The position numbers and the translations under genes were made by a program. Shown here in pieces: positions 31,201-44,100 of a stretch of 64,000 nucleotides of DNA (position 1 is the stretch's first letter; each line of letters begins with the position of its first letter). The notes below the pieces were generated by a model. That model saw only the letters and a program-made list of their open reading frames with translations, did not search any database and was not told the origin of the DNA. Source of the stretch: Tubiluchus corallicola (taxonomy: Eukaryota; Priapulida; Priapulimorpha; Priapulimorphida; Tubiluchidae); NCBI GenBank assembly GCA_030141605.1, contig JAQGDQ010000135.1:248001-312000 (forward strand), read 5' to 3'.

Positions 31201-32005
31201 AGCAACGGAATACTTATGAAACTCACTTAAGTTCGTAGTCTCCAGTTTCTGTCCACTTAAGCTCTTCTACAAGAGGAGAAATCTTGTTTAACATGTATTT
31301 CTGAAACAAAAATGTATGAGCCTTTATTTGAGTTTTACAAATGTTTTTTTGGTAGAGATGTTTTATCTTCGATAGATCTTCATTTTACTGCAGACGTTTC
31401 ACTTTTAACAGTTAAGACTTGAGCCGGTATTGATTAAGTATAAGCAGATTATGACTTCCATTTAGGAAGCTGAAATGCTTGTACATTTAGTGTTTCAGAA
31501 CCCGATGAACTGTCAACAGAAGCCTAAAAACAAATAATCAAAAGCAAGAAATCAATGTTTTTTGTATTGTTGTCCAGGTTTTTCTTTGAGCTGCCATACT
31601 ATCTTTTTACTCACCCAGTAAATTAAGGACAACGTTCATTCAGAGAGAACATTTTTTGGCTAAGAGCGAGCTAGATAGGGAGGTGTGGACTTTAAAATTT
31701 CAATTATAACTTTTTGAATACTTACGGTTTGGCTTGCCTCTGCGAACATTGATTTTACTATTAATATAATAATTTAATAAAATCAGAATAATTACTTGCA
31801 CTTCACCATAATTCATTCCTTTTGACAACATGTGCATGATGAACTTCATGTGGTGTAGAAAAACCTTCCACGGTCCCATGTTGCGTTCTTTATTTAAGTA
31901 CTTACACAACTTGAATGGTATCATATAGTCCAACTTTGATGCCCTAATAATAATAATAATGATAATAATAATAATGATAATAATAATAATAATAAAAACA
32001 ACAAT

Positions 32006-32044
<39 letters not shown>

Positions 32045-32071
32045 AATAATGATAATAATAATAAAAATAAT

Positions 32072-32110
<39 letters not shown>

Positions 32111-35100
32111 AATAATGATAATAATAATAACAATAATAACAACAACAACAACAACAACAACAACAATAACAATAATAAAAAAATAATAAGAAGAAAAACA
32201 ACAACAATAACAAAACAACAACAACAACAACAACAACAACAAGCATAATAATCATAATAACAGCACAACTATACAGAATAAAAATGCACATTCACGATGG
32301 GTTATATAACCAGTTAAAAACATTTAACTGTTGTTAGCAATCCTGTTAATCAGCATGATAACTTCCGATTTTTTTCCTTCTGGTGATTGGTATTACACTG
32401 TTTTGGTGTGCAAAGAGAATAGCTATTTGTTATCAATTTATTAAATCGCAAAATTTTGATATTAAACAGTCTACAGTGTTTCAAGTACTGAGTTGGGCAT
32501 TCATTTGTCACAACTGCAATTGACATAATTATATTTTACTAGCTTCAAATCGATTAGTTTCAAGATAGAGTCCAGGAACTAAGATGTATATCATAACTTT
32601 GAGACAGTGATTGAATTTAATTGATCTAAGATTTAGTTTAGTTGGCTTGTAGCCTTGGCTCTTTGAAGCCTTGCCCTGGGTTGGGTGGCAGAGTGGTTTA
32701 GATTTCGCGCAATCTTATGTTCGAGATTAACAGCTGCCAATGCCAAGGCATATACCTTACATTTTATTCGTTATTTGTGTGTTGCGTCGCTACCTGCATT
32801 GTTGTAAATGAAAGCCACCAGTGATAATGTTGTCCGTTAAATGAGCGACGGTAATTAAATCTTGTCATTTTTGTCCTCACTTTGCAGAATAAATCGGCAC
32901 CAATGGCAGTTTTGTCTTAAGATCTGCATTTTAACCTGAATGTAAATTCAGATTCTTACCAGAACAGTTCATTGGTATTACCTGGCAAGCATGAAGGCAC
33001 TATTAAGAAGAGCTAGACGTGTCGATCCATCTATGAGTGTATGATCAGTCTGCAGAACTTTGGCAAGAGTATGCCAGTTGTCCTCGTAGTAATTGACTAG
33101 GTAGTACCCGTTTGATCCAAAATTTCCAACAATCCAGAAATCGTCTGATGTGGATACCTTGGTTTCTACCTTCACTTCCGTACCACCTAAGTGCAACAGA
33201 AGTCCAAGCACATTTATTGCAAGTAAAGGTTGTCTATCCACAATGTAACTGCAAGATTATTTATTATTACGTTAAAATAGCACAGATTTTTTATTGTTTT
33301 GTTTGTTTGTTTATTTGTTTAGCGGGTGTTCTTGTTTTGTGTGTCATACTTTGTCTTGTTATTTCTTTTCCTCCAATTTGCTTTCCACATTTTATCTTTC
33401 ATCACCATTTACTTCATGGTAATCCTTTATGTGCCTGCTTTTATTTCCTTTACCCTTCTTTTAACTTTATTGTCATTCATTTGTGGGTTTGCTTTTCTTT
33501 CCTTGCTTTTTTCGCTTGCATGTCTGTTCGATTTTTCACTAATGGAGGTGTCCATTATTTTAGCAATGTTTTTGTTGGAGAAGCCCAGAAAAACATGGGC
33601 TATATTGAAAACTAATGCCGTAAAGGACTTTTTCTCTGAACTCTAACCTTTATCATATTCGGTGCTTCAGATTCTATAGGTCTATGAAATTTGATAGCAT
33701 TCGATGCAATTTTCGCAAAATTAGAAAAAAAGTAATGTTTTTTCGCGATTTTGATGGATTGTTATTTTAAATCCATTACAATGCATCTGTTTATTCGATC
33801 ATTTTGTCCTTCATCAATATGTTGAAAGATTCTCTCTTTTTATTAAATAAAGATAATTATGACTGCGCACACTAGAATAATTTTGACAATCTTTAAGATT
33901 AAGAAATACAATAATAAATGAACACAAGACAAACTGGAAAATACTTACTTTGGTCCAACCATTTTATTTGAGAAGACTTGCCAAGCTCAGATGTGGTGAA
34001 AGTAAAGGGTATTTCCCATTTGTAGCTATAAAATGGAAAATGCAAAATTAAACAAATAACTGTTTTAAAGTGAGTATATTTTAAGTGAAAAAACACTGTT
34101 TCCTTCAATATTAGCATCTGATGAATGCCTTTACTTACTGACATTGCCAGTAGATATAACAAACAGTAAGTAAAATCAGTCTCTGCTGTTTTGTTTGCAT
34201 GTATTAAAGTTAAACAAAGCGAACGATGTAAACACAATTCTTAAAAAAACACATTTTGATATATTGCTTAAATGATATATTTTAGTTGTTAGATGCATTT
34301 TGGTGCATTTTGTTACGAGCATTTTAACATTATCAAGTGATTACATTTTTGTATAACTAACCCCACTTGCAGTTTTTGAAATTATTTGTAATTGTTGTGA
34401 ATACACTGTTACCAATGTAAATTTATTATTGCTTCCAGAATTTAATCGCAAGTTCATGTTTGTTTAATATTACTAACTTGTAAGGACTTGTGGAATAGTC
34501 CGGTTCATCCTCCGGATTCAAAAGAAAATATTCTTGAGACAGTATCAAATCGCCGTTTGATGAATTGGTCACAGTTACCACGGGGTATCCCATCTGCTTT
34601 AACCAAGTATTCATAATATTTCCTACTGAACTTGGTAAACCATTGTCAACCGACTGCAAATAAAAGTTTAAAAGAAAAAACAATAAAAAGGCAAACTTTT
34701 CGGTTATGAAACTGAAACTTAAACATTCATACTTAAAAGGAAAAGTGTAAATGAAAGAATGAAATGACGAGTAAATAACAAGTGGATGAAAAAAATGAAG
34801 AAATGAGCAAACAAACAAACGAACAAACAAACAAATGAATAAATCTGTAAATTAATAAACAGATAAATAAATAAAGACGTCAGCGAATAATTAAATGAGT
34901 GAAAATGCATTGAATGAATGAGTTTATAAATAAATGAGGAAATGAATAAAAGCATGAGAGAACAAACAAAAAAACAAACAAATAAATAAATTAATTAAAC
35001 AAAAATTCAATGAATAATTTAGTGAGCGAAAAATTCATGTAGAATTGAAAGAATGAGTTTGTAAATAAATGAGGATATGAATGTAAACGAGGGAATGAAT

Positions 35101-38100
35101 GAATGAACGAACGAATGAGAGAAAAGTACGAAGGGAAACAGGAACAATGTGAAGGAATGAAATGAACATGAGAAGAAGGCACTGATAAAGGAATATTTAA
35201 TGCTTATTGGATGTATACCTCTTCAAGTGTGTTCCAAAGATCTTCCATTTTTGCATTACGGAACTGGTATTTCTTTATGTAATTCTGCAATTAAGAAAAA
35301 GTAAGCAACTATGATTTAGTTACTACTGCATCTTGTATTAGCAATATACTAGTTAACATTGTGATTTTTAGTATTTCACTACATTATTCAAGTAGCAATT
35401 ATATTAACATTTTATCTATTTGATACCTGCATCCCGTTTTTAAAGTTTTCTGCTCCCATGAAACTTGTCAACATCCTCAAAACATGGCTTCCCTAAAATA
35501 TCAAGTGACCACATGGAAAACATAATAAACATATACATAAAAACGTATAAGTGCTATAAGTGCAAAAAAGAAAGAAGTGTCGACAAATGAGGTATGCGAT
35601 TTTTTACCTTAGCATAACATTTTAAAAAGTGGGATATTAAATTTACGTATAAATTATATTAATAAAAAATTTTAAATATAGGATCGCATAAATTTAGTTC
35701 ATACAACTTTGAAAACTTGTGTTTAATTTATTTTCCACTAAAGAAATAATAAAGTCAGAATACTGTTTACAAATGCCATCTGTGTACTATATACATTCCA
35801 CATGCTTTTACAAATCAGTCAAATTTAGTCAGTTAACAACTTCATGTGATTGTAAAAACTACACTTCGTATGCTTATAATGAAAGCTTTTATGAACCAAA
35901 GACACCAAAATTTTAATCCAAGTTTTTGTAATGCTGCACAAAAACTATATTTATGTCTTTTACATTGACTGAGACCAAAGAAGATGCATATAGTCTATTC
36001 GTAATTAGTTACATCAGGGTTGGTTCCACTTGACAAATGGTTTATGCACCAAAGGAAGACTTGGCTTGTTCAATAGTAAGGCTTTCAAACTATAGACTCA
36101 GTCTAATGGCGGTTCAGTAAATATTATATATATATACATCTTTAAATTGCGTGTTGGACGCTTAGAAGTTGACCCATACTGGATATTTCGCATGTTATGA
36201 ACTTGAGGACTTGTCGATAAAGCATCTTTAGCGACTTAAATTAAACACCTAAATTTTTCTCTTTGAATGCATTGAACTGTGTGTTATGGACGCGTTGAGC
36301 GCATTGAATTGTGTATTTGGAACTTTAAATAAAGTGTATATGGCAATTCCTAAACTTGAAATTTCTAAATACGGCAATTTCTTAACGAAATATCTGGAAG
36401 CTAAGATTTTAAAATTGTCCTGGAGCGCCTCGAAAGCGCCTCTATTTTCGCCTCTAACAACTTGGTTTTGGCGTTATAAGTGCCCTAAATTAAGGCACCT
36501 CTAAATAATAGTTTTAGACACAAGAGAAACATGCAAGAACGTTTAATCTCTAAAACTTGCTCACCATTTCAGCACTTAAGAAGTCTAATTTTAAGGTTGG
36601 TTCATTAAGGCTTTCGTTATAACAATGCATGCAAACTTATTAAACAAATAACATCAGAGCAAACAATGCAGGATAATTTTATTTGGTTTAACTAAATTCT
36701 TCGTGCATAATCACCTTAATGTAGGCTATTTTGTCAAAATACTGTTCGATGGCAGACGAACTGTCGAAATTGAAATAGATGGGGTGAGATACTAACAATG
36801 CATCTTGATCTTGGACTAGGTTGCTCGATCTCCATGTATGCACTAATTGTTTATCAAACTAACAACAAAGACAAAATGCTCATGCGTTAAACTAGTCTTT
36901 CACAAAAAATATTAAATTGACAAAAAGAGAAAAAATAATTGGCTAAAGTTTACAATTCCCCACATACAAGAAATTAGTCGGTGAAGCGTATTAGGATTAT
37001 AGTTGGGATTAGGGTTAGGGTTAGGTTAGGGTTAAGGTATTTAAATTGTGTGGGGAACTGTAAATTCCTTCCTAGTAATTATGTCTGATAGCGAACGGCA
37101 ATTAAATGGTGATTCTCAAACGTAGTATACCGTGTGGTACGCCCATCGCTAGTACAAAATACAGCAATTTCTCTAACAAAGCGTATTAGGTTTGAGAAAT
37201 ACTTCTACCGATTCTAATTTTCTACTACGCGTATATTTAACCGTGAAGTATGTTGGGCTGTTCAAAAGCTTGTACAGCCTGTAAACCACGGGATATCACA
37301 TGCAATAATTGTTAAAGGTAAACTAGCTGTTGTTGTTTAAGCAGATGGCGACACTGGCACTGGCAACACTTTGCGCAAAACCAACGGCGCCATGCATTTA
37401 TAAGAACAAGGAGGGGACATAAGGTTGTACAACTAATATGTGTAAGGTGTTAGCATTTTGCAAAATAAGTGGTAATTGAGATTTTTCATGATGCACATGC
37501 TGAACTTGTTAACAACATCTCTAGGGTACAAAGCTACAAAAATCATCGCATCAAAGAATGCTCGTCATTCATTAAATGTGCACTTGACCACTGGTCACAC
37601 CTTCACGTAGGCAACAGTGTCGAAGTATTGCACGATTTCATCGGCGTGGCTGATCGGTACAGAGATGGGGTGAGAGGAGAGGAGCGCGTCGTCCTTTTCT
37701 ACGAAGACTGTAGCAAGAATTGACTCAGATACAGCTCGATCGAACTATAGTTAATGGCAAACACATTTATACTGCAATGTTTTTATTCTACAATACTATA
37801 TACATACACTACATAAGTGCATATACCAATTATACTAGATAACCCTAACTTTTAGCATAAACGGCATTAGTCACATTAAAATAAATTTGTATTTTAAAAG
37901 ATTATAGAATTCTACTATACTGTTATGACTATATTCCCTTGCTCATGTCTACAAACACAAGGGTATTCATAAGCCACCTTAACAAAATGAACCGGTGTTG
38001 TTAAAGCACCGTACGATGGAGGCCGTTAAACCTGTCCGTAAATGGTAAGTTTTGAAACTGCTTGCCTTTCAGCAGTGACAGCTTGCAGTTAAAATTTTAT

Positions 38101-41100
38101 TAAAAACATAATATAAAAAAATATATATCAAACTATATTTTCTTCCAATTTGTTCTCCACCGCTGCACAACTGTTCCATCATTATAATGAATATGCCATC
38201 AATATAATAATGAAAAAACTGGGAACACCAGTCTGATGAAAAACAGCATTTGGCTATTAAAGAAAAAAATTCAATAATATTGTTGCGGGGCTGAGCTTCG
38301 CTCTGTTTTGCGTTCAAACTTTTGACTCTCTCAATGACACAGACATGCGGCCTGTATGTTATTTCAAGTCTTGTTAAAGTAAAACACCCTCATAAATTTA
38401 AAATGTACTAATCTTACTGGAATGGAATACATAAATCCCTCGTTCTGATTGGTTGTAAATTCGAATACTCACCTGTTTTCACCTTCAAGTATATATAAAT
38501 ATAAATGCCGCATCCTGTATCTTTGAATTCGGTGGTTGCTGGTGCTTGCAACGCCAAACAGGACAAGCCTGCACCTGTTGTCCTAGGTGTTTCGGCGTAA
38601 TGCGTGGGAGTGGTAGGCCCTCAAGAGTAGACTGGTTTTCTGTATTTTTCATGTTTAGCCAGCTGTATGTTTCAGTTATGAGACGAGAACTTTATTTAAC
38701 AGTACATATCTAGTTTTTACAAAATTAGCAGGTTAGCTAAGTTTTTGGTCGGGCCTTGTACCGTTCTTTCTAAGCTGGTGAATGTGTCCCATGCTGGCTT
38801 GTTAGTTCTGTTTCAGGATGTCGATTTCGAACTCTCGCCCACCGATAGCACTGGTTCAAACCGTCAAGGGGTGATTGCTAAAACCTTGGCGGCGAGAACC
38901 CGACGGCGGAACAATATACTAGCTTAAAGTATTCTTCCTCGGTTTCAAATGAATGTCCTAAAAGACTTGAATTGAAAATTGTACACATGAACTTGCTATG
39001 CAGCAGTTTCACAAAAGCTGACAGCGCGCAGTTTTGCAGGTAGTACATCAAACTTTATAATTTCAAGAAAAACCAGAGGTCATATGGAAAACTGAGTGAG
39101 TTTCAGTAAAAGAGAAGCGTGTGACTAACTGAACATCAGAACTCGGCTCCGTTTATTTGGTCTGATTGACTAGATACGTATTCAGTTCCAGTAAGGCTCA
39201 CTGTGATGTCACACCGACAATAGATTTATAGTTCACGTATGAGCAAAAACACGCTAGGGACAATTTAAACATCTGAAATCTACGGGGTGCAATGAACCGT
39301 TATTTTCTCATCAATTTTTACAGAGACAATGAACCAAGACAAGCACTGAGAAAATGTCTGTGATGCTATGGTTACGGCTAAACTTACGGCTAAAATGCTG
39401 TAATCTGCAGCAACTAGACAGTCTGCTTGAAGATAGGTCATCGTGTACTTCGTGCTTTTATATGCAAAGAGAGTAATCTGCTGTGCTTTTGGTCTGACCA
39501 TTGCTGCTAAGAAACTGCTTTTTAAGGCGAATTGATGAAGTACTTACTTCATTAATTAGTTGAGTAAAATTACGAAAACAAAAAATCACCTGTACCGTGT
39601 AATTACTCTTACTATAGTGCAAAAGCACAGAAATCATTACTTTGCAGCTACGTCACGGGCTTCATCTCATTAAGTGATGTTTATGTAGGTATACGATGTG
39701 CAAATTACCGATGACCTACCACTTTCCAGTCTGGCCGAAGATTGTCCAAACACATGTACATGCCTAGCGTTGCAAATGCCTCGTTAAGCCAGAGGTCTGA
39801 CCACCATTCCATGGTCACTATATTGCCAAACCACTACAAAATAACATCATCAAAATTCGATTAGCGAAACCCTGTTTGTCAGCACTTCTATAAAGTGTTG
39901 ATGGAGTATAGAAATAGCCGCCCCTCTAACGCAATTGGGTTATTCTGCGTGGCTTCGCAAAGTAATGCATACTGGTTAATTAATAGAATCCCTTACGTAC
40001 CGTATTATTACATACACATAATAGAAAAATGCATAAAACAGTCGTAAAGTTTATCCACTAATTTGATTTTCAATTTTCTTTTTACATAATCGACTAACGA
40101 CGTTTATGTTGTGGTAATTCTTACTCAGTAATTGAGAATGAGTTCTCATTTGATGTTTTGCGTGTTTTCTCTGCTTGCTGTTATGCTGAATGATGCCTGA
40201 ATCTAAACTACTGCATGGCCAAATACGGAAAAGTGTGTAGTGCTTAGGCGTAAATGAAGATCTTTGCAGTAGACTTGTGAAGCTCAGTTTGATGCGACTA
40301 AAACTCTTACAAATCGTAGACTGCAACTATATTCTCATTTGGTTCCTGTTGTAACTGCTATTAATATTTAATACATTTTTAAAAATAACGAAGGACTTTA
40401 GAAACACCCCGTATTTTAGCAGCAATGGAGGCCTACAGTCAAGCCTGTTAAATAAAATTATTTAAGAAATCTGTCCCCTACATAATACTGGATGAATAAG
40501 TAGGGAAATACACGTTCAACTTTAGCGAATATTTTGAAACAAACTAGGACATAAGTAAATGTTAAGAGAACAAGTATAATTGTGTGACTTATCTAGAAAT
40601 TATAATACTCTAAAAAACTAAAAAACGCCCCTGTTTAGCATACTGATTTTATGCTTTCTCTGATATAATGATTTCTGTCAAGACAGTCAGAAGCGGCAAA
40701 CTAACGCAAAGGTGGACCTTGAACAGTTGAACTAGTTATTACTGACTCATTTTTGATTAAGCGTTAAAGCGAAAAAATTGCAACATGGTTTACCGTGTGC
40801 GCTATTTCGTGAGACATGACTTGTGCTATATAGTATTTATGTTTGTTGGAAGATATTTGTCCATCAATCAGCAAGGCGCTGGTTTCGTAGGTAACCAAAC
40901 CCCAGTTCTCCATGGCTTCCGCCCCCATATCCGGTATGGCTATGTGGTCTGCAATCATGAATGTGTATACAGAGCTTCATTATTTATTCTTAATGATACG
41001 TAATACATGTTTCTACACACAAACATGTTCTTCTTTTGCTTCTTTTGACAGGTATTTAATATACAATAGAGTTTGGTTACCCAAAAATTGTGCTTTAGAG

Positions 41101-44100
41101 TTAAAGCTGTAAAGCAAATTTATGACAAATTTAAAGTAATTATTTCAGTAATTATTGTATTAATTGCTACTGAAACCTGTTACAGAGTAGCTAAGATCAT
41201 TACCAGTTACTAACAGTAGGGTATTCAGCCATACTAAAAGATTTTGTCATCACTGAACGTACAAAATTGAAATTAGTTTACAGCGTTTTTCTCAAACGTT
41301 TCAGATTATTTTAGCGATTTAAACAAAAATATGTTAAATATTGATGAATTGGATACGAAAATAAGGCGTAAGAAGTTCAAAAGCACGTATGATGTCAAAT
41401 TTTAAAACAAAACAGCTGCAGTACTATGCCACTGATGCTTAGCTTTATAAGGGTTGGCTGTAATGGCCGACTTACCTGCCTTGGGAATTTGCTCAGGCAT
41501 ATCAAAAAATTCTGTAAAGTAGTTATAGATCTCTGGTGCAATCTTCTTGGCGTATTCAGTTTGATCTAGCCACTCCGAGGGAGCCCAAATGTTTATCTAA
41601 AATGCAGTAATGAAAGGCCTTGATTCGGCAAACCGAGCCAGACATATTGAATGGTATAGGATGATATTGGTATTGATATAGACTGAAACTGAACAAGATA
41701 GGGTCAAGGAATAAACCGTGACCAGTTTCGATTGCAGTAGCAGCATATAAAATGAAAGGAATTGTATATATTGAAATGTATACACAAATGAAAGAATGTA
41801 GTATGTACAGTAGTATATACAAATGAAATACATATTTAATGGTATAGGCTGGTCTTGACATCACATATTGAATGGGACACGAGATTAGTTGACCTCTGAC
41901 CCAAGGTTACTGGTCAATATGCGACCAACACTACATTTTACGTTTCCCATTGGAATATATTCTCGCCACTGAAGGCATCTTCAGCTCTAGAACAGGAGAA
42001 TCTAAAATATAGTGTTGATCATTAATTCTGCTAATTCCACTATGAGGAGTGCTACTGTTAGAAAAAGTGACCAAGTTCCGATTTCAAATAAGCAAATAGA
42101 ATTCCTAGATAATGAAACATGGTGAATTCAATGTAGCAAATATTACGAACTTTTAGACAACCGTTTATTGTCATTTCAATGTCAAATAATGGAGTGACAG
42201 ATTTCGTTAACCTGAAGTACATTTCCTAGGCTGAAGTCATCATTAAGATGCTTTATGCATACATTGTTTAGCAACTTCGAAAGCATACAAGAGGGTTTTG
42301 AAACTCACAGTATGGTCAATCAGAGGTGGGAAAACAACTCACAAGTATTCTTACCTTTGATTACCATATCATAAAACAAAGTTATCGAAATCTTTACTTT
42401 CTTTATGGTGTCAGAACCAATAATCAACTAGTTTCTTAATCTTAACAACCATTGATTTATTATCTTTCCCAGAAATTTGTACCACGAATGATTATTATTC
42501 ACTGTATTATTCACATATTTTTGCATTAATTAAAACAAGTAATAACAAGTACAATATTATTAATTAACAAGTACGTACCTGTAAATTATTGGGTCCGTTC
42601 GTTTCTACATGTTTGAAGTCATTGATGCTGACTGCAAATAGGTACAGAGACATGACTGGCGTCGTGTCGAAAATGTCCAAGATCCAACCATCTTCCATAG
42701 TAGCAGAATTGATCACTGGCATATTGGACAAACTGATGTACTCTGAAGAACACACAGTTGTACATTACTGACCAACCAGCCAAGTAGATTACTCATGGCT
42801 TGACTGACTGAGTGAATGAGCGACTAACTGGTTGCCTGACTTACTGGCTGATTAGGTGTTTAGTGACTTGTTCCCTTATAACTAATAAGCAGCTTGGGTG
42901 ATTGACTGCTTTGGTTACTGAATGAGAAAACGTTTATATGTTGTTGAATAATACACTCAAATCAACACTATTGCAGAACAAGCATTTACTACAATGATGG
43001 TGATGATGATGAAGGCTATGACTGTGATGGTCTGGCCACAAACCATCTCTGTAGTGTAATTTCTTGTAAGTTTTACCTTTTTTAAGTGCAGAACTGCCAC
43101 CTGTCACAAAACATCAATGGGTAAACAATTAATGATATTAATTTTGATCATGTATGTATATAAATTTAGGTGTGGGTAATTACAAATTGCAGTGTGTTGG
43201 AGCCCCATCTGTTAGCAGAAAAAGTTGTTTTAGTGTTGAGAGATATCGTAATCGAAATGGATATTGAAGTTGCATCACTTTTGTTTAGTCTTTCATTTAT
43301 CTTTTTTCGGATCAGGATTCTGATTGGACTACGACTGGCTGCCTTTTTTAATCAGAAATACTGCCCAAATACCTGCACTGAATGACCTGTGATGTGACCT
43401 CATTAGTCATTCTAACGTCTTGATCTTGTTCTGTATAGACGTATAAGTTTGTTCAGGGGCGTTGGCTTGGCAGACATCTTGAAATCGGCGAGAAGTAATA
43501 TTTTTGCTAAAGTTTAGTATAAACGAACCAAAGTAGTTCACACCATGTACTCATCGTGGTTCTAGTGAGCTATATGCTGTTTTAATTGTTGTGTTTGGGA
43601 CGAGTTGGAGTCCACTAAATTCAGATGACGGATGGTGACTGATGGAGGCCTACTTACGAGCGTCGAGTCTGTCCTGTGATTGGCTGGTCAACATACGTGA
43701 ATAGATGTTTTATGGTTGAGAAAGGGAGAACAAATCATTCTACACTAAAGGCAAAATGATTTCAGGATTTGTGGAGTCAAAGGCTGTGGCCTGACCGGAA
43801 CGTAGCTATTTTCCCATGATAATCTTTTTAATATAAAGCAGTAAGCTAGCTGGATATTTGTATACCTTCCCCCAGCAAGGTATTAATATTAGTTGTTAAT
43901 TTTTACGAGCTACATGGTAGTAGTAAGCAGACCAAAACTGTTGATGCTCATGCAGATTATATTTCTTTACCATATGAAACACAACGAAACCCTATTGATT
44001 TTCTTCTCGCCAACTCTCCTTATAACTGCTGATATTCCACTCACCTGGTTGATGTTCTATCTTAATGTTAAAAGTGGCTTTGTAACGCGGCTCGTCAAAG

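Noticed and set aside
31700-32291. Long minus-strand ORFs of poly-Val/Ile, poly-Leu and poly-Cys/Tyr
   Set aside because: All come from the AAT/AAC repeat; only the part from 31943 down is coding, as aminopeptidase exon 13.
33112-33646. Two overlapping plus-strand ORFs of 167 and 106 codons, hydrophobic
   Set aside because: They run through an intron and opposite to exon 12 of the aminopeptidase; no motif and Phe/Leu-rich by T-rich composition.
36950-37070. Interstitial telomere from a chromosome fusion
   Set aside because: The TTAGGG run is short and lies within inverted ends shared with two other copies, so a MITE explains it better.
40785-41112. Plus-strand ORFs opposite the HEIAH exon
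   Set aside because: Antisense shadow of a confirmed exon.
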